From positions 222,370,442 to 222,434,441 of the forward strand of contig CM070874.1 in NCBI GenBank assembly GCA_036365515.1: 64,000 nucleotides of DNA. Direction: 5' to 3'. The notes beneath the pieces are model-generated. The model made no database searches. It saw nothing but the letters and a program-made list of their open reading frames with translations, and was not told the origin of the DNA. Position numbers and translations under genes: made by a program. Position 1 is the stretch's first letter. Every line of letters begins with the position of its first letter. The DNA is from Torymus aiolomorphi. Lineage: Eukaryota > Arthropoda > Insecta > Hymenoptera > Torymidae. Of this stretch, positions 22,836 through 32,922 are shown piece after piece.

Positions 22836-23608
22836 GCATGTTAGAAACCCCGAGAAGTGTAAAACTCCAGTTACCCAAATTCAAGGGGACTGAAAACGAC
22901 CGTCCAATGAAATTTTTATCTGCACTGAAAAAATATGTGCAGGCCACTAAGCCCGATATCACCAATCTGCAGTGTCTCATTTCACAAGCGTTAGAGGACG
23001 CAGCTAAAGATTGGTGGTACCTGGTGGAGAATAAAATCGACTCACTTAAAGACTTTGAAAATCTCTTCAAAACACGATTTTGGAATGCTTCGATGCAAAG
23101 AAATGCAAGAAGGAAGATTGAACTCGGCCAGTACAACCCTCAGAGCAAGTACACCCGTGTTCAATACGCCACATATATACTCGGCCTTGCCAGTGAGTTA
23201 GATGTGGATTATAGTGAGGAGGATCTTGCTCAGCGTTTAATTGAGCATTTTGAAAAAGAGGTGCGTCATGCGCTTCTAGGGCGTGACGTCACCAACAACA
23301 AGGTATTATTCAAAATTCTCTCTGATTTCGATTTCGATAAGGAGAGAGTCGTAAAACCTTCGTTTCAACACAAAGCTCCGAGCACCTCGCAATCTGCTGC
23401 TCCTCCACGACCTCCACACATAAACGTGAGGAGCGTGGAGGTAGAAAAAACTACAGAGGTAAAAAGGACCTCAAAACCAAAAAATAATAGTACTCAACGA
23501 ACTAAAAAGGAAATCGCCAATGCGACTGCTGAAATTGATGTACTTAATATCGAGTTAAACTCCGACCCGTGCAATAACGCCTGCTTAACTCCGGGAAACG
23601 GGAAGTAG
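22796..23608 (+). CDS. gag: Gypsy gag, capsid part
   Basis: The frame is open for 270 codons; the likely conserved part starts near MLETPRSVKLQLPKFKGTEN. The region LPKFKGTENDRPMKFLSALK, then WWYLVENKIDSLKDFENLFK and RQ-like NARRKIELGQYNPQSKYTRV, has the look of a Ty3/Gypsy capsid (retrotransposon gag family). In such elements it assembles the cytoplasmic particle that packages the RNA. A basic Lys/Arg/Thr-rich tail replaces the usual CCHC zinc knuckle, none of which is visible. The frame ends at TAG 23606-23608, seven bases after a GGGAAAC slippery site, and overlaps pol in the -1 frame. Upstream coding sequence is in other frames. Confidence 0.85.
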   Translation: MGHAKNTSRLSCTSMLETPRSVKLQLPKFKGTENDRPMKFLSALKKYVQATKPDITNLQCLISQALEDAAKDWWYLVENKIDSLKDFENLFKTRFWNASMQRNARRKIELGQYNPQSKYTRVQYATYILGLASELDVDYSEEDLAQRLIEHFEKEVRHALLGRDVTNNKVLFKILSDFDFDKERVVKPSFQHKAPSTSQSAAPPRPPHINVRSVEVEKTTEVKRTSKPKNNSTQRTKKEIANATAEIDVLNIELNSDPCNNACLTPGNGK

Positions 23609-26600
23609 TTGCGCGCAGGGCCTCGGAAAAAGCTAAACCAATTCAACTGTGTGCAACTGCACTAAAAAATACTGAAGAGAATGACGACGATCCACGTCAA
23701 GATCTATTGCATGACATTGAAGGATCAGCTGCTAACCAGTCTTTATTACGTTGCCCAGAACTTTCTATTTTTATAGAGGGCATCGAAGTCAAAGCATTGC
23801 TTGACACTGGCAGCGAAATTACGTGCATCTCTCAAGAGTTTTATGAAAAGCATTCAAGCCTCTTTAAAAGCAAACCTACCTTCCCTATCTGCGGAAAGGT
23901 CGTAAAAGGCGCCACGGGTGATAAAACGACTCGTTTAAAGCGTCAGGTGTTACTGGAGGTAAAATTGGGAAATAGCCATGTTTCTCTAATTTTCATAGTT
24001 GTACCAAAATTAATCAAAGAGTGCATTATTGGTTATGACACCCAAAAAGGTCTAAAAATGCTCATTGACACAAGTCGTGAAGAAATTTATATGACCATAA
24101 ATCACTCCGATGAAAATGTTTCATATAGAGAAACAACATTGGACAAAAATAACTTTGTTGCGATACGGATTATTTATGATGAGGCCACTGAACAAAACCG
24201 GGACCCATCAGCAGTCGACTACGATTTCGAATCATCTGAGCAACTAACCGACTCAGAGATCGATCGTAAAGTCCACGACTGTCATAATCTAAGCTCCAAA
24301 GAAAAAATTATTTTTGTAGATTTACTACGTAAGTACCGAAGTGTCTTTCGTAAAAAACCGGGTATGTTTACAACCTATACACACAAATTGAATTTAAAGG
24401 ACAACCAGCCTTTTTATGTAAAACCTTACCCTATTCCAATGAACTTTAAAGATAAAGTAAGGGCAGAGGTAGATAAAATGCTAAAATTAAAAATTGTAAA
24501 GCACTCAACGAGTCCTTATATTAATCCGGTGGCTGTAGTCTCTAAAAGTGACGACTCGGTACGCCTGTGCCTCGATGCACAACGCTTAAATGAAAAACTC
24601 TATAAAGATCACGAATCGCCTCCAAGCATAGAGTCGATCTTTCATAAATGTCAAAATATTCAATGTATGTCCACTATGGATCTCACGAGCAGCTTCTGGC
24701 AAGTTGCGCTCGATGAGGACAGCCGCAAATATACGGCTTTCATAATCGACAATAAGGTGATGGAATTCAATGTGGTTCCGTTCGGCCTGTCAACCAGCAG
24801 TGCAGCGCTAATACGCGCACTCGATTATGCAATCGGTGATTTACATGATTTTGTAATTCCATTCGTAGACGATTTGCTTTGCATTTCTACTACGTTTGAT
24901 GAACATATCATGCACCTTGCAAAGCTTTTTGATAAAGCAGTAAACTGCAATTTTACATTAAGCTTTAAAAAATCACATTTCTTCCGAGAAGAAGTGACTT
25001 TTTTGGGCCATATTCTTACCAAAGATGGAATTCGGCCACACCCTGATAAAATATCAGTGATAGTTAACTTCAAAGAACCAAAGAACATACCACAGTTGCA
25101 AAGCTTTCTGGGTTTCCTTAACTTCTTTGCAAAATTCGTGAAGCATTATGCGCACGAAACAATTCCCTTATTAACTTTATTAAAAAAGGGAGTCGATTAC
25201 ATGTGGGACGAAGAAAAAAGACACACGTTCGAGCGACTTAAAGTGATTTTTGCAGAGAACCTTGTTCTCAAATTTGCTGATCCTTTGAAGCCGTATATTT
25301 TAACCACCGATGCAAGCGAATATGCCATCGGTGCGATGCTGTCACAATTGAATGACGAAGGGGATGAAGAAGTCGTTATCTTCATCTCGCGCACCCTCAA
25401 AGTCTCAGAAATTTATTATTTCACTACCGAGAAGGAAATGCTCGCTGTAGTTTGGGCTCTTAACAAACTCGACACATACCTTCGGGGGGCTGTCGGAATC
25501 ACTATCCGAACAGACCACGAAGCCCTCATTTTTTTGAGGAGTTGCCGTTATGGTAACGCACGACTACGTCGTTGGGCCTTGGCCATCCAAGACTACGACA
25601 TTACTCTGGAACATATTCCAGGTAAACGCAACGTCATCGCAGATTACCTTAGTCGCCATATTGACGACGAATTAATTATGCAAAGAAAGGAGGAAATCCT
25701 AGTTGCATCCATCATAAACAACAAAGGAAGCGAGAGTCTGCGAGAGCGCTTCCGGAATTTATCAAAATCGCAAGAACAAGATCCAAAATGCCGATCTATA
25801 TTCGCAGCATTGGAGTCAAAAAACGATATCACTCTTGCACGCTTTCGTGTGATCGATAACGTTTTATGTAAGAAAAGCACTAATGGCTTTTTTAAAGTTA
25901 TCGTTCCAGAAGAAGTGGCCAGGCCGCTGATTCTCGAAATACACGAAGCATATGCCCATATTGGCAAGAAAAAAGTCCAAAAAATGCTCGAGGAAGACTT
26001 TTTTATATTCGGGCTCCGACCTCTGCTTTCAGAGATGTTGAATACCTGCGATTCTTGCCAAAGATCAAAGTATTCAACTACAAAACTGCAGCCTTTAATG
26101 CAACCCATCCTCACGGATCATCCGGGAGAATTACTCTCAATCGATTTTTATGGCCCATTACCCACATCAACTGCTGGAGCAAAATATCTGCTCACTACTG
26201 TCGATGTGTTTAGTAAATTTGTAGTAATGTACCCCATAAAAAAGGCAAATACCGCCACCTTGATTAGAAAAATCCTTCTGGATTATGTACCGAAATACGG
26301 TAAACCAAATAGGATCATCTGTGATCATGGCACGCAGTTCACGTCAAAGCTGTGGGCTAAAAAACTTAGTGACGAAAATATATCCTTGATTTTTTCTTCA
26401 ATCCGCCATCCACAAAGCAATATAGTGGAGCGGGTGCATCGTGAGTTAGGTCGCTTTTTTCGAACTTTAATCGCCGACCAACACACAAAATGGGCAACTA
26501 AGGTGCCTATTATTCAATCCATTATTAATGAAACGCACCACGAGACGACGGAAAAAACGCCATGGGAACTGCACTTTCAAACACCTCCCGCACGAATCTG

Positions 26601-26952
26601 GAGGCAATGGATGCAGTTTCCTGAAAAAAATCCAACTTCACTTGAAGAAAGGATTTACCTTGCTCGTGACATAATGCACCGAAAATTAAAAACCCGTGCA
26701 AAAAAGGCCAATGAAAATATAAAGCATTTTCAATTCCAAATTGGAGATGCAGTTCTCGTACGCGCAAACAACGTGTCCTCTGAAAAACACATCGCGAAAT
26801 TTTTCCATGTGTATGAAGGACCTTATTTTATCAAAGAAACTGTGGGAAAAGATACTTATTTATTATCTCACCCAAGCGACGAAATTCGCGGAAAATTTCA
26901 CTTAAGCCTGCTTAAGCCCTATTATTCTAGAAGCTTCGAGAATAAGGACTGA
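23533..26952 (+). CDS. pol: Gypsy pol polyprotein: protease, RT, RNase H, integrase
   Basis: A continuous frame runs from 23533 to the stop ending at 26952, entered from gag by -1 frameshift. Counting from the TTG at 23707, the protease site is LLDTGSEITC (Asp33). The RT has VRLCLDAQRLN, VPFGLS and FVDDLL (Asp388/389; Phe instead of the usual Tyr in YxDD). RNase H has TTDASEYAIGAML and RTDHEAL. The integrase has an HHCC zinc finger (HEAYAHIG...CDSC), catalytic residues in SIDFYGP (Asp813), CDHGTQF (Asp873) and VERVHREL (Glu908), and a terminal GPYFI module. All catalytic positions are present and no stop interrupts, so the enzyme set looks functional. The D-to-E spacing is 34 residues, one shorter than usual. 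Confidence 0.95.
23593..23599 (+). promoter_or_regulatory. -1 ribosomal frameshift site GGGAAAC
   Basis: The heptamer is in the correct register for slippage: gag codons are ..G GGA AAC, giving GGG AAA in the pol frame. The gag stop follows seven bases later. The pol frame is open from 23533, so the two frames overlap by about 75 bases. GGGAAAC is an established X XXY YYZ slippery sequence in retroviruses. A GC-rich stretch at 23613-23627 could form the stimulatory structure. Confidence 0.85.
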
Positions 26953-27028
26953 GGGCTATTTAAAGGCTGCCAATGTCAACAAAGGACAACAGTCGTAGTT
27001 ACGCTATCCGTGACATCACTCACTTATC

Positions 27029-27625
27029 ATGTCTAAACGTCAGAAGACAGTACATTTTGCTGCCAAGCCAACCGTTATCTATGGACGTGCGTCGCGCTTC
27101 TTACCGGCCTACGGGCGCAACATCAAGGGCAGAGCCACGCAGACGGACGCCCTGACCACCGACCCTTCCGCCACTTCACCGGCGGAAGCATTAGCAACTT
27201 GCGCCAGAGCCCTGAACAGCGCAGATGAAGAGTTAGATGTTCTCCAGCACAGGCATCGCGAACGCTGGGTCCAACATCATCTCTTCATGAGGAAGACCGC
27301 CGTTTGGGAGGAAGAGGTATATCAACGCACCAAGCATTTGAAGGACGCTTTCAACACCATCTCCCAGACCATCAAGGCAGCGCTAGCCTCCCGACGGCGG
27401 GAGAGGCCCACATTGCCATGCCCAGCCGAGCAGGTGCCTGCGGAGACCAGCGACTCACCACCCGATCAGCCCGAACCTTCGCCGAGCACTCGTCAGCAAG
27501 TTGAGGAATCGGCCGGGCCATCTTCATCACCAGGCAGCGACGTGTGCCTCAATGAAGCACAACTGGATGCGTGGGCAAACGCAGTGCTATCCGAGTTTGA
27601 GGATAATTACTCTGAAACTCTGTAA
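27029..27625 (+). CDS. Gypsy ORF3, unknown accessory protein in the env position
   Basis: An intact 198-codon frame starts 76 bp after the pol stop and lies before the 3' LTR. It is notably GC-richer than gag and pol. The N-terminus is basic (MSKRQKTVHF, NLS-like). A helical, coiled-coil-like middle follows (AEALATCARALNSADEELDV ... WEEEVYQRTKHLKDAFNTIS). Then come a Pro/Ser/Glu-rich linker (residues about 125-170) and an acidic C-terminus (WANAVLSEFEDNYSETL). No signal peptide, transmembrane segment, furin site or cysteine pattern of an envelope protein is visible. Retention of the frame in a young element suggests it is translated, perhaps from a spliced RNA. It could be a gag-like accessory, a nucleic-acid binding or a host-interaction factor; no family was recognised. 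Confidence 0.75.
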   Translation: MSKRQKTVHFAAKPTVIYGRASRFLPAYGRNIKGRATQTDALTTDPSATSPAEALATCARALNSADEELDVLQHRHRERWVQHHLFMRKTAVWEEEVYQRTKHLKDAFNTISQTIKAALASRRRERPTLPCPAEQVPAETSDSPPDQPEPSPSTRQQVEESAGPSSSPGSDVCLNEAQLDAWANAVLSEFEDNYSETL

Positions 27626-27895
27626 GTTTTGGCTCAATATAGGGTGATTAAGACTATCCTTGTTGGTTTTTATTTCGCTCGCCTATCTTATTCCGTTCCT
27701 ACATCCCTCACTTTCTGCGCTATTAGTTAAGGGGTTAAGCCATTTGTTATTTTACTAATTCCTTTCTTGCATTTTGTGTTATTTATTCCTAAATCAAATC
27801 AATTTCATTTTTCAATTTAATATCTTGTCTTTTTTCTTTTTTGAAATAAAATTACTTAAATTTTTCAATTTAGATTAATTTTATTTGGGGGGCTA
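27626..27895 (+). other. Gypsy 3' untranslated region with polypurine tract
   Basis: AT-rich sequence follows ORF3. GGGGGGCTA (27887-27895) directly precedes the 3' LTR and is the likely polypurine tract priming plus-strand DNA. Confidence 0.7.
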
Positions 27896-28679
27896 TGTAA
27901 CATGCAAGTCTCGTTGCATTTCTAAATCACAACGGAAATAGTAAATATCAATAAGAATATCGAGCACGTGCGAGTGTTTACAAACACTCAGTAGTGTAAA
28001 CACTCGTATACTCGCTCATTCATTCAAGGAAGCAGCTGACGTCACGAATGAATCAAAACGACAACAAGATATTCGAGAACGTTCTCGAATGTTCCATGCA
28101 TTTCTATGCACTTCAATAATGCAGCTATTGGACTTTTATATTTTGTAAGACGGCCACCAGAGGTACTTTCCTCCGGTACATCCGACGTTGTAATTTTAAA
28201 TACTCTGGTGACCGTCATTCATGCTCTTTTTGTAACTTTTTCTTTTTTATACTGTGAAAGAGGAGCCAAGGTGGGGAGAGCGAAGCAAATGTTCTAGAAG
28301 CTTCCAGAATCGTGGAGATCGGTATAAATACGACCGATCTCACCGATTCTGGTCATTCTGAGACTAGCTGCGGAACAGCTATTAGCGCTCCAGCTTGGCT
28401 CCTCTCAAATAACTAATGTATTGAGATGATAATTAATTAATAAAGAGAGTCTCACTCTCGTTTTATACTTCTATCTGCTTTGGTCATTGACTATACTCTG
28501 TCAATTCTTTACCTCTTCCCAGCATGAAGTCATATATTAATTTAAACTTTTCAAATGTAAAATCGTATAATTCATTTTTTCTTATTCTTATTTTTTGTTT
28601 TTCAATTACTCGGGAACTTTTATATTAAATTTGATCAAAAACAAAAAAGACTTGTCTTTGACAGTCTAAATATCTTACA
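27896..28679 (+). repeat. 3' LTR of the Gypsy element
   Basis: 784 bp, the same length as the 5' LTR, with about five substitutions (for example near 28071, 28263, 28371, 28497 and 28608). Both heat-shock elements, the TATA box and the hairpin are kept. The ATGT duplication follows at 28680-28683. Confidence 0.95.
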
Positions 28680-28683
28680 ATGT

Positions 28684-29395
28684 ATTAAAATTATTTTACT
28701 GTTGTCTATAAATATTTCTAAAATTGAATATATTGAACTCAAATTTTTCCTAATTTTTTTGTTGATAAAATTAATTTCAAAATCTTTTATAAATAAAAAA
28801 TTTATCTAGAATATTCTGTAAGCAATCTCGTTTTTTTACATCATTAGGAGAATATTTTGTAGAATTTAATATTAAAGGACCTAATCAAAAAATTCTCTTT
28901 TTAATAAAGATACATTTTTTTTCTATAATGCTTAAATCGAATTGAAGTTAAAGTCACAAAAATTTAATTTCGTTTCAAAACAAAGATTTTATTCCTAATG
29001 AAATATGCAATATAATTGATTTTATCAGCTTCACGCTATTATTTGCCAAACGATCACGGCTTTATAAATATTTTTCCTTCAACGATGTACATGAAAATAT
29101 TGACAATTTAGAAAAAGACTTTGGATGCAAGCTAAATCCCGAGAAATCGTCAAAAGACTTTTTTATGCGAGTGTGGTCAGTTCATAGTTATTCTTCATAC
29201 TGGTAACATACTAAATTATATAAATTCATGCGATTATACTTCTTATTATATCCTTCAAAAAATAAAAATATAAATGTATGTTAAATTATCTATTTTGAAA
29301 AAACAGTATTATTTCGAGTAGAATGATAATTAAATTTAATGTTTTCAGTTACTTATATTGTGTAGAATAATCTACGTCTTAAATATAATAAAAGC
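28684..29395. other. AT-rich stretch, no gene recognised
   Basis: There are no long ORFs. A segment near 29050-29200 has a short open reading (HGFINIFPSTMYMKI) that was not recognised. The 28855-28890 block resembles 20130-20160. Confidence 0.35.
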
Positions 29396-30978
29396 ATGGC
29401 TATTAATCCATTGGTTGTAGTATCTTTATTATCTATAGCTTTCAACCCTAATAATGTTAAAATCAAGCAATCGGAAGCTAACCAACAAGAGATAATATTA
29501 TATCGCGTTATAGAAAATATAATAAAAGATAATGTAATATACAACTTACGTACAGAAGAAGAATATACTTTACTTATTGAGGAAGACTACCGTGACACAC
29601 TTTCACAAGATATTGAAGAAGACGATGAAATAAATACAGATTATGCAGAAATTCCTGCTTGTTTATCGAACGAAGAAGATTTAAATTTTGAATATAAGAA
29701 ACAAGTAGTGGAGTGTTGGCATAGTGGAAAAAGAAAACCATTGACGTTGGAAAGTGTAAAGTCGAAGTATAAAGAAGTTACATCCGATCGTTAATTGCGA
29801 GGGTGGAAATTACAAATTGAAGCAGGAGGTGACAGAATAGCTAAGCTATATACAATAACGACTTATATACTTCAAAAAATTAAAGAAGCGATAGAGTCAA
29901 AGATACCTCTGCATGATATTGATTTAAAAATATGGGCTCTACAAAAGAAAGCAGAAGTAAATATTCCATGGTTTAAAGCATCACATAGATGGATACAAAT
30001 ATTTAAACAAAACCACTACATTGTTTCACATAAAATAACAAAATTCATTACTACATCGTTTACACAAAAAGCAACAGAATTAGAAGGATACAAAGAAAAT
30101 TTTGTTAACGATGTTAAAAATCTAATTAAGGTATATGGAGCTCAAAGCATTTATAATTCTGATCAAAGTGGATTCAATTTAGAGTTACATAGGGGTCGCA
30201 GACTTTGCTATCAAGGGACAAAAAGGTAGAAAACATTGTTCAGTCGGTATCTTCTACAACACATAGTTATACTATTCAACCAACAATATCAGCAGAGGGA
30301 AAACTAATGTCTCCGTTATTTATAGTTTTAAAAGAAACCCATGGACAATTTTGACCTAGAGTAATGGCAACTTTATTCAAAACATCAAATGTATACGTGG
30401 ATGAATCAGTTTCAGGCAGATTATCCAAAGAATTGTTTCAAATTTGGATACAAAATGTATTTTTAAATCACAGTTGGAATTTACCTGTACTGTTATTAGA
30501 TTCATGAAGTGGACAATGTGAAACTGCTGTAAAGGAAGCCATACCGAAAGAGACAAATCTTATATTGAAAACGATACCGAAAGGTGCAACTGGTGATATT
30601 CAGCCTCTTGATGTATACGGTTTTCGATTTTGGAAAGACTTTATAAGAAAATTAGCAGACATAACACTTCTTATGAATTATGATGTTAACTTACATGACA
30701 GAAATAATATAATAAAAACACAATCCCTAACTCATAATCAATTTTCTTCACCAAGATTCCAAGATGTTTTTAAATACGCATGGTATAAAAGTGGATACTT
30801 GACGAAAAAACCTCCAACATTTCAAAATCCATTAGATTTCTGTTTTAATGCCCAAGAGGAATCTATATGTGACATATCTGGACATATTGCAGTAATACGA
30901 TGTGCATGGTGCAAAAAGCAACTATGTTTTAAACACGTTCTCACTGATTATCATTATTGCCAGACGTATATTGAATAA
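29396..30978 (+). pseudogene. DDE transposase pseudogene, same family as in element C
   Basis: It has an acidic N-terminal region (29396-29794) and, after a stop, a CENP-B-like helix-turn-helix region (FKASHRWIQIFKQNHYIVSH, 29965-30025). Next is the first catalytic block YNSDQSGFNLELHRGR (30150-30200). A frameshifted middle follows with the second-Asp block LLLDS (about 30490-30510), then QPLDVYGFRFWKDFIRKL (30600-30660) and NNIIKTQSLTHNQFSSPRFQ. A cysteine/histidine-rich tail ends it (CAWCKKQLCFKHV, HYC). It is homologous to 51330-52920 along its length. Stops and frameshifts show it is dead. No terminal repeats were identified around this copy. Confidence 0.8.
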
Positions 30979-31012
30979 AATTTGAAAATTCATCAATTTA
31001 TGAATTAAACAT

Positions 31013-31379
<367 letters not shown>

Positions 31380-31391
31380 TATTATGTAGTA

Positions 31392-31858
31392 TATAGAATT
31401 TGTAGCTAATGGCCGTACTACCAAGGTGTTTTTTATAAGTAAAACAATTATTTACAACGTTTCGGACATTTTATTACGTCCCTCTTCAGGTTCTAAATAC
31501 AACAATTATACAATTATTTTTTACAATTCACAATAACTTAATTTCGCATTAATAAATAAAACTTACATTTAAAACGTATTGTCAGATTCTTTTACGGAAA
31601 GTAATCCGTTCGTCACTGCTTACAATTCGGATTTTTCGTCGTATTTATACAGATGTTACGCATATATGTGTGTGTATAAGACGCGCGTACAGTGGTGGGG
31701 ATGCAATAGACAATTTTCGAAGCGACACAGCGGGTGTGCTATCAGGAGAGTATGTCTAAGTAGAGGGGGACCCCAACCAATGTTACAAAATTTTCGACAA
31801 CGAGCAATCCTACGACAACGTGGGCGTGCGTGGTAACTCTACCTCAGCATGTTCTCCT
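31392..31858 (-). repeat. Inverted 5' pLTR copy of the Penelope-like element
   Basis: Reverse complement of the direct pLTR at 31867-32330, separated from it by a few bases, forming a large palindrome at the 5' end. Conserved ORFs beginning MSDSFTESNPF in each copy are just this repeat read through. Confidence 0.9.
31441..31500 (-). ncRNA. Hammerhead-ribozyme-like motif (minus strand copy)
   Basis: On the minus strand the core CTGAAGA (31483-31489) is followed by a GGAC...GTCC stem II and GAAAC. It is identical in layout to the plus-strand copies at 32201 and 35465. Confidence 0.7.
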
Positions 31859-31866
31859 GTTCTCCT

Positions 31867-32330
31867 TCACTTGCTGCTTTCACGTTGTCGTAGGATTGCT
31901 CGTTGTCGAAAATTTTGTAACATTGGTTGGGGTCCCCCTCTACTTAGACATACTGTCCTGATAGCACACCCGCTGTGTCGCTTCGAAAATTGTCTATTGC
32001 ATCCCCACCACTGTACGCGCGTCTTATACACACACATATATGCGTAACATCTGTATAAATACGACGAAAAATCCGAATTGTAAGCAGTGACGAACGGATT
32101 ACTTTCCGTAAAAGAATCTGACAATACGTTTTAAATGTAAGTTTTATTTATTAATGCGAAATTAAGTTATTGTGAATTGTAAAAAATAATTGTATAATTG
32201 TTGTATTTAGAACCTGAAGAGGGACGTAATAAAATGTCCGAAACGTTGTAAATAATTGTTTTACTTATAAAAAACACCTTGGTAGTACGGCCATTAGCTA
32301 CAAATTCTATAACTACACCAAAAAACCTAC
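31867..32330 (+). repeat. Direct 5' pLTR of the Penelope-like element
   Basis: Near-identical to 35088-35600, with conserved blocks such as GGTTGGGGTCCCCCTCTACT and CCTTGGTAGTACGGCCATTA. The gene follows 75 bp downstream. Confidence 0.9.
32203..32258 (+). ncRNA. Hammerhead-ribozyme-like motif in the 5' pLTR
   Basis: Core CTGAAGA (32214-32220), stem II GGAC/GTCC with an A-rich loop, then GAAAC (32240-32244). Stem III is the minimal ACGT. The predicted cleavage is after T32247. Stem I can pair TATTT (before the core) with AAATA (after the site) plus the AC/GT closing pairs. CUGANGA and GAAA are the invariant hammerhead core boxes, and such motifs are established in Penelope-like element pLTRs. 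Confidence 0.75.
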
Positions 32331-32403
32331 CATTGGCTACATTTAACCAACTTTACACCACAACGTCTGGCCAAGAATACGTTGTTATTACATATAATAT
32401 TCC

Positions 32404-32922
32404 ATGGATTTGAATACTGTTAAAAGACCAACTTGCACCATGGATTCAACATCTTTAACATTACAAACAAGTACGTTTTACAATTCACAAATGGAATTAT
32501 TAGCGCACTATCTAAGAACACGCATAGATATTAAAGTGAATTTAATCTTATATTTAATGTATAAAGTGTTTAATTTAGAGACAAAAAAGATTTTCCAAAA
32601 ACTTTGTAATATATTACGTAAAGAAAGTTGTTATCGGGAGAGATTAAAATTTCTTATAAGTTGTAAATACTTTGACGTGTTTCCAAAACACTTAGATTTC
32701 ATTACACAAAATATTTCAAAAAACCATATGTATTCTAACAAGTGTAAAATGAAACAATACAATTTAATAACTAAAGTCAAAAAACAGCTGTTAAATACAG
32801 AAATTAGTGACATATACATACGTTTAGCTAGCATAAAAAAAGATATTACAAAAGTGAAAAAACTTTGGAACATACCATCGATAATGATATCGTCATTCTT
32901 TTTGTTAATTATTATAATATAA
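32404..32922 (+). CDS. N-terminal part of Penelope-like RT protein
   Basis: A frame-1 ORF of 172 codons, Lys/Asn/Ile-rich, whose second half (FPKHLDFITQNISKNH, IKKDITKVKKLW) looks like the N-terminal helical region of Penelope-like proteins. The frame passes into frame 3 of the main ORF around 32850-32880, close to a six-A run at 32857-32862. A natural or sequencing deletion of one base there would explain the split. On its own the ORF would end with a hydrophobic frame-shifted tail, so it is best read as the start of the RT polyprotein. Confidence 0.65.
   Translation: MDLNTVKRPTCTMDSTSLTLQTSTFYNSQMELLAHYLRTRIDIKVNLILYLMYKVFNLETKKIFQKLCNILRKESCYRERLKFLISCKYFDVFPKHLDFITQNISKNHMYSNKCKMKQYNLITKVKKQLLNTEISDIYIRLASIKKDITKVKKLWNIPSIMISSFFLLIIII

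Larger units (their letters stand above)
21038..28679 (+). mobile_element. Full-length Gypsy LTR retrotransposon, recent insertion
   Basis: The 7642-bp element has two 784-bp LTRs (21038-21821 and 27896-28679) that begin TGTAACATG and end TCTTACA. They differ at about five positions by eye (over 99% identical). ATGT is duplicated at 21034-21037 and 28680-28683. It has a primer-binding site, gag, a pol of about 1140 codons joined by a -1 frameshift signal, a third ORF, and a purine-rich tract next to the 3' LTR. LTR similarity implies recent insertion. Gag carries frame changes in its N-terminal half, so this copy may be non-autonomous, or the assembly may have lost bases in A runs. Confidence 0.95.

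Noticed and set aside
24825..25088. Minus-strand ORFs inside Gypsy pol (also 25197-25400, 25644-26114, 26525-26767)
   Set aside because: Shadows of the well-supported plus-strand pol gene.
31579..31836. Three near-identical ORFs beginning MSDSFTESNPF (also 31867-32124 and 35130-35387, minus)
   Set aside because: They are the Penelope-like pLTR read through. The frames follow the repeat and the same DNA holds the ribozyme motif, so there is no sign of a protein.
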